5,286 nt of DNA from Chrysiogenales bacterium (GCA_004525465.1 SPCN01000170.1:1-5286); one strand, 5' to 3'; shown: positions 1 through 5,286, numbered from the stretch's first letter. The notes: generated from the sequence alone by a model not told the origin. Numbers and translations are program-made.

Positions 1-87
1 AAATAATCGAACCATCAAGATCGTGCTTTTGTCTTCTTACGATTACTACCACTGCCACTAATACTGGGAATCATTTACAACTGTCAA

Positions 88-116
88 TTGCAATTAAAAA
101 AGTATTCCCTTAAAAT
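88..116 (+). promoter_or_regulatory. Putative sigma-70-type promoter of the prolyl oligopeptidase gene
   Basis: A -35-like TTGCAA (88-93, four of six consensus bases) is followed after exactly 17 bp by TAAAAT (111-116, five of six). The predicted start of transcription is near 122-124, giving a leader of about 55 nt. The surrounding DNA is AT-rich, unlike the coding region. The -35 box lies in the 10-bp palindrome AATTGCAATT (86-95), which could be an operator half or chance. This is pattern matching only. Confidence 0.45.
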
Positions 117-164
117 CTCTCCTGGATAAAGGGGAATTGCCGGTTTCGTCAATAAAGCAACCCA

Positions 165-172
165 AAAGGAGG
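165..172 (+). promoter_or_regulatory. Ribosome binding site of the prolyl oligopeptidase gene
   Basis: AAAGGAGG is a near-perfect Shine-Dalgarno sequence that ends four bases before the ATG at 177. It supports that start over any internal ATG. Its upstream context (GCAACCCAAAAGGAGG, 157-172) resembles that of the CARDB gene (GCAACCAAGGAGG, 4064-4076). Confidence 0.85.
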
Positions 173-176
173 AACG

Positions 177-2306
177 ATGAACCATTGCAAGAAAGTGATC
201 ATTGTTTTGCTGATAGCGGCCATATGCACGCCGTTGTTTTATGCCGAGGAGTCAGCTCTCAAGTATCCTGTTGCCAAAAAAATTGAACAGGTCGATGATT
301 ATTTCGGCGTCAAGGTCGCCGACCCCTACCGCTGGCTGGAAGATGTCAATTCCCAAGACACCGCCCAATGGGTGGCAGCGCAGAGGAAACTCACCGACAG
401 TTACCTGGAAGCGATACCGTTCCGGAATGAATTTCGGGCGCGCTTGACCGAGATAGCCAATTATGAAAAGTATTCGCGTGCCGCCAAAGAGGGGGATTAT
501 TATACTTTCTGGAAAAATACCGGTCTCCAGGACCAATCCGTGGTCTATATCCAGAAAGGACTGCAGGGCGAGGCCAGGATCCTGCTGGACCCCAACATCC
601 TTGCCAAGGACGGCTCCATCACCCTTACCGATACCACTTTTTCCAGGGACCAGAAGTATTTCTCCTATGCCATATCCCCGGGCGGTTCCGACTGGCGCGA
701 ATATTTCGTTATGGAAACGGCAAGCGGAAAAAAACTGGCCGACCATATCCAGTGGGCAAAGTTTTCCTCAATGTCCTGGTACAAGGACGGATTTTTTTAC
801 AGCCGTTACGATGAGCCCAAAGAGGCTGACAAACTGAAAGCCAAGGTCGAATTTCAGAAGATCTTCTATCATAAGGTGGGCACGTTCCAATCAGAGGACG
901 AATTGATATATGGTGATCAGACAAATCCGCAACTGGGTTTCGGCGCCGAGGTCACGGACAATGAAAAATACCTGGTTATCACCGGTTGGGTTGGTTCGGC
1001 CAACCACAATTTTCTTTATTACAAGAACCTGGAAAGCGCTGCAGCCGTGATCCCCCTGATCGACAAACCCCTGGGCCAATTCGTGTTCGTGGCCGAAGCC
1101 GACGGCCGCTTCCTGGTGATGACCGACTATGAAGCGCCAAATTTCAAACTGGTCCTCCTCGATCCGCTGCAACCCCAAAAGGAGAACTGGAAAACGGTCA
1201 TCCCCGAAGCCAGGGACAAAATGGACGGCGTTTCCTACGTAGGCGGCAGGCTGATCGTCACCTATTTGCAAGACGCCAACACGGTCGTCTGCGTGCATGA
1301 CCAGGCCGGGCAGAAACTATACGATATCGCCCTGCCGGGCATCGGTAGCGCCAGCGGTTTCTACGGCAGAAAAGAGGACAACGAAGTTTTCTATACCTTC
1401 TCTTCCTTTACCGCCCCGCCCACCATCTTCCGCTACCTGGTCAAAGAAAACCGCTCCGAGCTGTTTCGCAAAGCCGCTGTCAAATTCGACCCGGACAAAT
1501 TTGTGACCACGCAGGTATTTTATGAAAGCAAGGACAAGACCAGGATACCGATGTTTATCGTACACAAAAAAGGTCTGAAATTGAACGGTCAAAATCCCGC
1601 TCTGCTGTACGGCTACGGTGGTTTCAATGCGGCCATGCAGCCCTACTTCAGAGCGAGCTTCATCCCCCTGCTGGAAAGCGGCGGTATTTATGCCATGGCC
1701 TGCCTGCGGGGCGGCAGCGAGTACGGAGAGGAATGGCACCGCGCCGCCATGTTCGAAAAGAAACAGAACGTTTTTGACGACTATATCGCCGCCGCCGAAT
1801 ACCTGATCGCCAGGGGCTATACTTCTGCGCAAAAACTGGCGGTCTACGGCGCTTCCAACGGCGGATTATTGGTGGCGGCTGTCATCAACCAGCGCCCGGA
1901 ACTGTTCCAGGTCGCTTTTCCCGCCGTGGGTGTGCTGGACATGCTGCGCTATCACAAGTTCACCATCGGCTGGGCCTGGGCCGGGGAATACGGCTCCAGT
2001 GAAAAACCCGAACAGTTCAAATACCTGTACGCCTATTCGCCGCTGCACAACATCAGGGAGGGGCTCGCCTACCCGGCCACCATGGTGGAAACCGCGGACC
2101 ATGACGACCGGGTTTTCCCGGCCCATTCTTTCAAGTACATTGCGGCCATGCAGGAAAAATACAAGGGAAAAAATCCCATGCTGCTGCGGGTCGAGACCAA
2201 GGTCGGGCATGGAACCGGTTCAAACACCTCAAAAACGATCGATCGCTACACCGACATGTTTTCCTTCATGTTCTACAATATGGGCATTTCACCGCTGTTC
2301 AAGTAA
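177..2306 (+). CDS. Exported prolyl oligopeptidase (peptidase family S9A)
   Basis: A 709-residue post-proline endopeptidase that cleaves short peptides (prolyl oligopeptidase, EC 3.4.21.26). Residues 1-23 form a signal peptide: basic start, hydrophobic stretch VIIVLLIAAI, and likely cleavage after Ala23. The enzyme should act in the periplasm or outside the cell. Residues about 28-430 match the N-terminal seven-bladed propeller region, including the DPYRWLED motif. The alpha/beta-hydrolase domain follows. The triad is Ser560 in GASNGGLL, Asp643 in HDDRV and His678 in GHGTG. Tyr480 and Phe483 in YGYGGF match the oxyanion tyrosine and the pocket phenylalanine (Tyr473 and Phe476 in the pig enzyme). 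Trp601 and Arg645 match the substrate-binding Trp595 and Arg643. Length is close to the usual 710. The ATG start is fixed by the Shine-Dalgarno sequence and signal peptide. Ala559 replaces the common glycine before the serine motif, a mild variation. No clear terminator follows. Identification is firm; true substrates are unknown. Confidence 0.96.
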   Translation: MNHCKKVIIVLLIAAICTPLFYAEESALKYPVAKKIEQVDDYFGVKVADPYRWLEDVNSQDTAQWVAAQRKLTDSYLEAIPFRNEFRARLTEIANYEKYSRAAKEGDYYTFWKNTGLQDQSVVYIQKGLQGEARILLDPNILAKDGSITLTDTTFSRDQKYFSYAISPGGSDWREYFVMETASGKKLADHIQWAKFSSMSWYKDGFFYSRYDEPKEADKLKAKVEFQKIFYHKVGTFQSEDELIYGDQTNPQLGFGAEVTDNEKYLVITGWVGSANHNFLYYKNLESAAAVIPLIDKPLGQFVFVAEADGRFLVMTDYEAPNFKLVLLDPLQPQKENWKTVIPEARDKMDGVSYVGGRLIVTYLQDANTVVCVHDQAGQKLYDIALPGIGSASGFYGRKEDNEVFYTFSSFTAPPTIFRYLVKENRSELFRKAAVKFDPDKFVTTQVFYESKDKTRIPMFIVHKKGLKLNGQNPALLYGYGGFNAAMQPYFRASFIPLLESGGIYAMACLRGGSEYGEEWHRAAMFEKKQNVFDDYIAAAEYLIARGYTSAQKLAVYGASNGGLLVAAVINQRPELFQVAFPAVGVLDMLRYHKFTIGWAWAGEYGSSEKPEQFKYLYAYSPLHNIREGLAYPATMVETADHDDRVFPAHSFKYIAAMQEKYKGKNPMLLRVETKVGHGTGSNTSKTIDRYTDMFSFMFYNMGISPLFK

Positions 2307-2460
2307 ACACTATATATCAGCATACGCAGATCGGCTGGATTACGGCGTACGGTTGACGGTGTAGGGCCGGAGAAGAAAGAGGTAGAGGGGTAAGAGCATA
2401 TTGCAGGGACGGCGTCTCAAAACCCGACGTCAAAGAAATAAATTAAAGCCAAAAAAGCGA

Positions 2461-2489
2461 TTGACATTGAAAAAATTCCTTTTTAGAAT
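2461..2489 (+). promoter_or_regulatory. Strong sigma-70-type promoter of the subtilase gene
   Basis: A perfect -35 box TTGACA (2461-2466), a 17-bp spacer and TAGAAT (2484-2489, five of six bases of TATAAT) form a near-consensus housekeeping promoter. Flanking and spacer DNA is AT-rich. The expected transcription start is near A2496, which leaves a leader of about 87 nt before the ATG at 2583. The orientation and the absence of another gene between imply it drives the subtilase. Confidence 0.8.
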
Positions 2490-2525
2490 GCTTTCATGGG
2501 CTAGGGTTTTTTCCTGTTATTTGTT

Positions 2526-2568
2526 CCAATCAACCCAAGTAGATTGGCTGTCGGCTTAACCGGCGGCC
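2526..2568 (+). promoter_or_regulatory. Leader with two overlapping alternative hairpins before the subtilase
   Basis: The first hairpin pairs CCAATC (2526-2531) with GATTGG (2542-2547) around a 10-nt loop. The second pairs 2546-2554 with 2560-2568 (nine pairs, two of them G-U) around the loop CTTAA. They share bases 2546-2547, so the two full stems compete, at least at their ends. The second stem ends five bases before the Shine-Dalgarno sequence. No U tract follows, so an attenuator is not indicated. Any regulatory role is inference, and both stems could be chance. Confidence 0.3.
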
Positions 2569-2572
2569 CAAA

Positions 2573-2578
2573 AAGGAG
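2573..2578 (+). promoter_or_regulatory. Ribosome binding site of the subtilase gene
   Basis: AAGGAG precedes two consecutive ATG codons (2583 and 2586). Spacing from the last G is four bases to the first and seven to the second. The other two plus-strand genes in the window use four and five bases from GGAGG. The second ATG has the more usual spacing, so the start could be either. Confidence 0.8.
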
Positions 2579-2582
2579 ATAG

Positions 2583-3920
2583 ATGATGAAACGTTTCACA
2601 ACCGTCCTTTTCCTCGTTCTGGTTCTATTGGGAGGAGTGTTGTCCGCCGCGGACACCCCGAAAAATTATCTGATCGTCGCCAAGGGCCACGGCCCGGGCA
2701 GTGCCGACCTGGATGACCTGATGGTTTACGCCGGCGCCACGCTCACGGCCAAGATCCCCGAGATCGGCGTGGTCCTGGCGACATCGGCCAACCCGGACTT
2801 CCTGGCCATCGTCAGCACCGACCCCCGGGTGCAGGAAGCCGCCGAAGACATCGAAGTGCAGTGGATCCCGAGGGAAAAAGTTTTCGAAGTCGCCGAGTCC
2901 GATCTCCAAGCCATGGGGATCAATTCCGAACCCTTTTGGGGCTACCAGTGGAACATGCGCCAGATCCACGCCGACCAGACGGCCGCCAACGGCGACCAGG
3001 GTAATGGCGTGAAACGGGCGCGGGTGGCAGTCCTCGACAGTGGTATCACCAGCACGCACGTCGATATCGCCACCAATCTCAACCTGGCGCTCAGCAAGTC
3101 ATTCGTGCCTACCGAACCCGGCATAGACCCGGTCGTTTCCGGCTTCAACCACGGCACCCACGTTGCCGGCATCATCGCAGCGCCGATCAATAACATTGGC
3201 GTCCAGGGCGTCGCTCCTGAGGCCGAGATCGTCGCCGTCAAGGTGCTGCGCAGCACCAACGGCAGCGGGGCGTTCTCGTGGATCATCGCCGGCATCATGT
3301 ACGCTTCGGGCCCCGACGTGCAGGCCGACGTGATCAACATGAGCCTGGGAGCCACCTTCTACCGCATCAACGCCGGCGGCGGCGGATTGGGCCCACTGAT
3401 CGCCGCCCTCAACCGCGCCATCAACCATGCCACGGCCGCGGGCACCCTGTGCATCAGCGCCGCGGGCAACGATGGCGTGAACCTCAACAGCAACATCTGG
3501 TCCATACCCGCCCAGTCCGGCAACGGCATGGCCGTCGCGGCTACTGGCCCGATAGCCTGGCAGGATTTCGATCGCGCTGCGTCTTATACCAATTACGGCC
3601 AATCAGTGGTCAATGTGGCGGCGCCCGGAGGCGACGACACGCTCTATCCATCAACGACGCCATTCCCATGGTACTACGACATGATCATCAGCCCGAGCTT
3701 CAGGGTAGGAAGCGATCACTATTACTCTTTTGCCGACGGCACTTCGATGGCGGCTCCCCATGTTGCCGGCGTGGCGGCCCTGATCGTAGGCAAGTATGGC
3801 AAGATGTCCCCGGCGGAGTTGAAGCGCAGGATCCAGCAAAGCGCCGACGACATACTCAAGCCCGGGGCCGACCCCTATTCAGGCAAGGGCCGCGTTAACG
3901 CCTTGGAAGCGGTGCGCTGA
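2583..3920 (+). CDS. Secreted subtilisin-like serine protease (peptidase family S8)
   Basis: A 445-residue secreted subtilase that should hydrolyse proteins outside the cytoplasm. Residues 1-23 are a signal peptide (MMKRF, then a Leu/Val-rich core, with likely cleavage after SAA). Residues about 27-96 look like an inhibitor-I9-type propeptide: a short alpha/beta domain with NYLIVAKG, GVVLATS and DPRVQEAAEDIEV. It would fold the enzyme and then be cut off. The catalytic domain starts around 115. Asp152 lies in AVLDSGI, His190 in HGTHVAGI, the oxyanion Asn296 in SAAGNDG and Ser388 in DGTSMAAPHVAG, so all catalytic residues are intact. The protein ends soon after this domain (GKGRVNALEAVR), with no C-terminal sorting, P-domain or FN3 extension. 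A loop of about 20 residues lies between VAAPGGDD and the catalytic Ser (TLYPSTTPFPWYYDMI), possibly lineage-specific. It starts at 2583 or 2586. It has its own near-consensus promoter and a strong terminator, so it is probably monocistronic. Specificity cannot be read from the sequence. Confidence 0.96.
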   Translation: MMKRFTTVLFLVLVLLGGVLSAADTPKNYLIVAKGHGPGSADLDDLMVYAGATLTAKIPEIGVVLATSANPDFLAIVSTDPRVQEAAEDIEVQWIPREKVFEVAESDLQAMGINSEPFWGYQWNMRQIHADQTAANGDQGNGVKRARVAVLDSGITSTHVDIATNLNLALSKSFVPTEPGIDPVVSGFNHGTHVAGIIAAPINNIGVQGVAPEAEIVAVKVLRSTNGSGAFSWIIAGIMYASGPDVQADVINMSLGATFYRINAGGGGLGPLIAALNRAINHATAAGTLCISAAGNDGVNLNSNIWSIPAQSGNGMAVAATGPIAWQDFDRAASYTNYGQSVVNVAAPGGDDTLYPSTTPFPWYYDMIISPSFRVGSDHYYSFADGTSMAAPHVAGVAALIVGKYGKMSPAELKRRIQQSADDILKPGADPYSGKGRVNALEAVR

Positions 3921-3945
3921 AGCGGAAAAACAGAAACGATTCATA

Positions 3946-3978
3946 ACGGAGTCGGCCGCGGCCGGCTCCGTTTTTTTT
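3946..3978 (+). terminator. Intrinsic terminator of the subtilase gene
   Basis: ACGGAGTCGGCC (3946-3957) pairs with GGCCGGCTCCGT (3960-3971) with a single T-G wobble. This leaves a very GC-rich stem of about 11 pairs with a tight loop, followed by eight T (3971-3978). It begins 26 bases after the TGA. This separates the subtilase transcript from the CARDB gene. Confidence 0.95.
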
Positions 3979-4005
3979 GCTGCTTGGAGCCCTGCCCATT
4001 TTTTA

Positions 4006-4036
4006 TTGAGATATCCCGCAGTTTGTTCTATTTAAT
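4006..4036 (+). promoter_or_regulatory. Possible promoter of the CARDB gene
   Basis: TTGAGA (4006-4011, five of six -35 bases) lies 19 bp before TTTAAT (4031-4036, five of six -10 bases). A 17-bp spacing would use the poorer TATTTA (4029-4034). Since a strong terminator lies just upstream, the gene needs its own promoter, and this is the best candidate in the AT-rich spacer. The long spacing suggests a weak or activated promoter, if it is used. Confidence 0.4.
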
Positions 4037-4040
4037 AGAA
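4026..4040. promoter_or_regulatory. Dyad TTCTATT-T-AATAGAA over the putative -10 region
   Basis: Two perfect 7-base arms (4026-4032 and 4034-4040) flank one central T. The spacing is too tight for an RNA hairpin without opening central pairs, but it fits a site for a dimeric DNA-binding protein. It covers the proposed -10 element. In AT-rich DNA such a dyad could arise by chance. Confidence 0.25.
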
Positions 4041-4043
4041 AAA

Positions 4044-4063
4044 GGATTTCCCCGGAGAAATCC
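4044..4063 (+). promoter_or_regulatory. 5'-leader hairpin before the CARDB gene
   Basis: GGATTTC (4044-4050) pairs perfectly with GAAATCC (4057-4063) around the loop CCCGGA. The hairpin ends six bases before the Shine-Dalgarno sequence. If transcription starts near 4043, it would sit at the very 5' end of the mRNA, a position known to stabilise some bacterial transcripts. Function is inferred from position only. Confidence 0.4.
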
Positions 4064-4069
4064 GCAACC

Positions 4070-4076
4070 AAGGAGG
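4070..4076 (+). promoter_or_regulatory. Ribosome binding site of the CARDB gene
   Basis: AAGGAGG ends five bases before the ATG at 4082 and is a full-strength Shine-Dalgarno sequence. It fixes the start, which also begins a typical signal peptide. Confidence 0.88.
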
Positions 4077-4081
4077 GTATC

Positions 4082-4999
4082 ATGAAGAAAATTTATCGCA
4101 GCCGGCTAGCGCTGGCATTATTGCTTATTCTGTTGGCCCTGCCGGGCCTGGCAATCGACAAAACCATTGCCAAGAAACCGATGATTTTTTTTGCGCCGGA
4201 TCTCACTGCTACCATCAAGTGCCCGGGCCACGCCCTGGCCGGGCAGGACCTGCGGAAAAAAATCGCCGTCATGGTGGAGAACAAGGGCAATGCCGCCAGC
4301 AGCGGCTTCTCCGTGGACCTGGTCCTTTCCAGCGACGCGAGTGTCCCGATGACCCTAGCCGGCTATGCCGCCAATTATCACGACAATGTCCTGCTCAAGG
4401 GCGGCAGGGAATTTGTCAGCTCGCTGGCCGCCGGCGCCAAGCTGGACCTGGTTTTGAACGGCAGCAACCGCATCCCGGCCGACACGCCGGCCGGCGATTA
4501 CTACCTGGCCGCGGTGGTCGATTCCGGCAAGGCTGTCAAGGAAAAAAATGAGAATAACAACATCGCCCTCTGCCGCATCCACATCTCCCGTCCCGACGCC
4601 CCCGGCCTCACCGTCAGCGGCTTCGCCCATACCGGTGCCCCGGCCGGCTCTCCCCCCGAATGCCGGCTGCTGGTGACCATCAACAACCTGGGAGCGGCCC
4701 CCATTCCACTCGGCAGCGGCGCCCGGCTGGATGTCTATGTCAACGATGTGCTGGTGGACAGCGTGGATATCGACAGCTCCAAGGTGGAGCAAACGGCCTA
4801 TCACGACATGCACAACGCCTTCGATGCCGCCAATCCGGGCAAAAGCCGTTCCGTGGTCGGCACCGATTACATCTTCCCGGCCAGCGCCTCCGGCATGACC
4901 TATCGCTGCCGGGCCGTGGTGGATGCCGGCGATGCCATCAGCGAAGCCAACGAGGCCAACAACAGCTTCAGCCGCGACGAGTCCATCCCGCCCCATTGA
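4082..4999 (+). CDS. Exported protein with two tandem CARDB domains
   Basis: A 305-residue exported protein made almost wholly of two CARDB-type (cell adhesion related domain found in bacteria) immunoglobulin-like domains. The signal peptide is MKKIYRSR plus a Leu/Ala core, probably cut after GLA (residue 24). Domain 1 spans about 38-168: it opens with APDLTATI, has IAVMVENKGNA, and ends with the family's acidic/Asn signature VKEKNENNN (Asn158-160). Domain 2 spans about 173-298: it opens with PGLTVSGF, has LLVTINNLGAAPI, and ends with ISEANEANNSF (Asn293-294). Each domain has two cysteines (Cys47 and Cys164; Cys194 and Cys276), which would allow one disulfide per domain outside the cytoplasm. 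There is no transmembrane anchor, lipobox, catalytic domain or sorting signal. CARDB domains are thought to act in adhesion or protein contacts; the partner here is unknown. The gene is transcriptionally isolated from the subtilase by a terminator and converges with a minus-strand gene. The domain call is from motif pattern, without a profile search. Confidence 0.85.
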   Translation: MKKIYRSRLALALLLILLALPGLAIDKTIAKKPMIFFAPDLTATIKCPGHALAGQDLRKKIAVMVENKGNAASSGFSVDLVLSSDASVPMTLAGYAANYHDNVLLKGGREFVSSLAAGAKLDLVLNGSNRIPADTPAGDYYLAAVVDSGKAVKEKNENNNIALCRIHISRPDAPGLTVSGFAHTGAPAGSPPECRLLVTINNLGAAPIPLGSGARLDVYVNDVLVDSVDIDSSKVEQTAYHDMHNAFDAANPGKSRSVVGTDYIFPASASGMTYRCRAVVDAGDAISEANEANNSFSRDESIPPH

Positions 5000-5009
5000 A
5001 ATCGGTGGA

Positions 5010-5061
5010 CGAATCCCTTAGCGATTCGCAGAAAGCTTCGAAATCCCGGTCTTGCGGCCGG
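5010..5061. terminator. Possible weak bidirectional terminator between convergent genes
   Basis: Two small stems lie in the 68 bp between the stop codons. CGAATC (5010-5015) pairs with GATTCG (5023-5028) around 7 nt. CCGGTC (5046-5051) pairs with GGCCGG (5056-5061) around TTGC, with one G-U on the plus strand; read on the minus strand this becomes one C-A mismatch with a GCAA loop, followed by GATTTC. Neither has a proper U tract, so intrinsic termination is doubtful. Position is the main argument. Confidence 0.25.
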
Positions 5062-5067
5062 TCCCGT

Positions 5068-5286
5068 TTACAGGCTGACCTGAGCGGAAATGCCGAGCAC
5101 CACCCCGGACGCGTTCAAGGCTTCCAGGCGGTAGGTATAGGCCACGCCTTTTTCTAGATATTGATCCAGATAGGTATAATTCCCGCCCAGCACCTCGGCA
5201 GCCGCGATCTCCTTCAGCAGCTGGAAATCACCGCTGCCAATGCGCCGGTACAGGACGTATTTGGCGATCGGCACTCCGGCCAGGCC
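5068..5286 (-). CDS. C-terminal part of a protein ending in a fibronectin type III-like domain (partial)
   Basis: The reading frame is open from the right edge of the window to a TAA at 5068-5070, giving 72 visible C-terminal residues. No start is visible. The GTG at 5272-5274 is an internal valine, since the frame continues upstream as GLAGV and lies in the middle of a domain. The pattern is the second half of an FN3-like beta sandwich: IAKYVLYRR, a short hairpin GSGDFQLL, then GGNYTYLDQ, GVAYTYRLEALNASG and a last strand ending in SAQVSL. Such domains cap many large secreted bacterial proteins, including peptidases and carbohydrate-active enzymes. The N-terminal domains, and so the function, lie outside the window. 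There is no C-terminal anchor or sorting motif. It converges on the CARDB gene with 68 bp between stops. Confidence 0.8.
   Translation of the reverse strand, partial: GLAGVPIAKYVLYRRIGSGDFQLLKEIAAAEVLGGNYTYLDQYLEKGVAYTYRLEALNASGVVLGISAQVSL

Larger units (their letters stand above)
2307..2582. other. Intergenic spacer between the two protease genes
   Basis: This 276-bp stretch shows no coding potential. The first half has no GC-rich hairpin with a U tract, so termination of the upstream gene is unexplained. It contains a purine-rich tract (2369-2396, interrupted only by two T) and a short repetition of TACGG (2341-2352). A weak dyad lies around GACGGCGTC and GACGTC (about 2409-2434). The second half turns AT-rich and holds the subtilase promoter and leader, listed separately. 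Confidence 0.6.

Noticed and set aside
1..87. Possible end of an upstream gene or an RNA gene at the left edge
   Set aside because: I found no coding pattern, tRNA-like cloverleaf or terminator there. The stretch is AT-rich and looks like plain upstream DNA.
177..245. Lipoprotein signal around Cys17 of the prolyl oligopeptidase (IAAIC)
   Set aside because: The residue before the cysteine is Ile, where a lipobox needs Gly, Ala or Ser. An ordinary cleavage after Ala23 fits better.
1317..1832. A 171-codon minus-strand frame inside the prolyl oligopeptidase gene
   Set aside because: It is antisense to conserved catalytic-domain sequence and its product has no recognisable motif.
2409..2434. Possible hairpin or REP-like element around GACGGCGTC and GACGTC
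   Set aside because: The two halves pair over only about four contiguous bases, no U tract follows, and no second copy occurs in the window.
3278..3898. A 206-codon plus-strand frame inside the subtilase gene
   Set aside because: It is a +1/+2 shadow of the subtilase, with an Arg/Gln/His-rich low-complexity product. The subtilase frame holds all catalytic motifs across the same stretch.
4355..4996. A 213-codon open frame on the minus strand opposite the CARDB gene
   Set aside because: It lies entirely antisense to a gene with a signal peptide and recognisable domains. Its composition is Gly/Ala/Val/His-rich as expected for the complement of GC-rich codons, and it has no convincing ribosome binding site.
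4660..5157. A 165-codon plus-strand frame crossing the end of the CARDB gene
   Set aside because: It is an out-of-frame shadow with an Arg/Gln/Gly-rich product, and it overlaps both real convergent genes.
5272..5274. GTG as the start codon of the minus-strand gene
   Set aside because: The frame stays open to the window edge, the codon falls in the middle of an FN3-like fold, and no Shine-Dalgarno sequence can be seen in the few bases before it.

Overview
The window carries three complete plus-strand genes, each for a protein with an N-terminal signal peptide, and the 3' end of a fourth gene on the minus strand that runs off the right edge. In order they are: a prolyl oligopeptidase of family S9A (177-2306), a subtilisin-like serine protease of family S8 (2583-3920), a two-domain CARDB protein (4082-4999), and, converging on it, the C-terminal part of a protein ending in a fibronectin type III-like domain (5068-5286, minus). 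I see no RNA gene, mobile element, CRISPR array or phage feature.

The organism is a bacterium. It has strong Shine-Dalgarno sequences, sigma-70-type promoter boxes, an intrinsic terminator with a U tract, and Sec-type signal peptides. Coding DNA is GC-rich and spacers are AT-richer. Secreted peptidases next to CARDB and FN3-like proteins suggest a protein-degrading heterotroph, for example the Acidobacteriota/Aminicenantes type. That placement is a guess from style of gene content; no marker gene is present.

Layout: 1-176 is a leader with a plausible promoter (88-116) and Shine-Dalgarno for the oligopeptidase gene. The spacer 2307-2582 (276 bp) has no convincing terminator for the first gene, but contains a near-consensus promoter (TTGACA, 17 bp, TAGAAT) and a leader with two mutually exclusive hairpins before the subtilase. 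The spacer 3921-4081 holds a strong intrinsic terminator, then a weaker promoter, a dyad over its -10 region and a perfect 7-bp hairpin before the CARDB gene. The 68 bp between the two convergent stop codons (5000-5067) hold only weak hairpins. Each plus-strand gene therefore looks independently transcribed rather than part of one operon.

Functionally, the subtilase could make peptides from extracellular or envelope protein and the exported prolyl oligopeptidase could trim proline-containing peptides. The CARDB and FN3-like proteins could act in adhesion or protein binding at the cell surface. This linkage is inference from co-location. Both proteases have complete catalytic residues and normal architecture. 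I found no evidence of a previously undescribed system; the points worth a second look are mostly in the leaders and in the two surface-type proteins.
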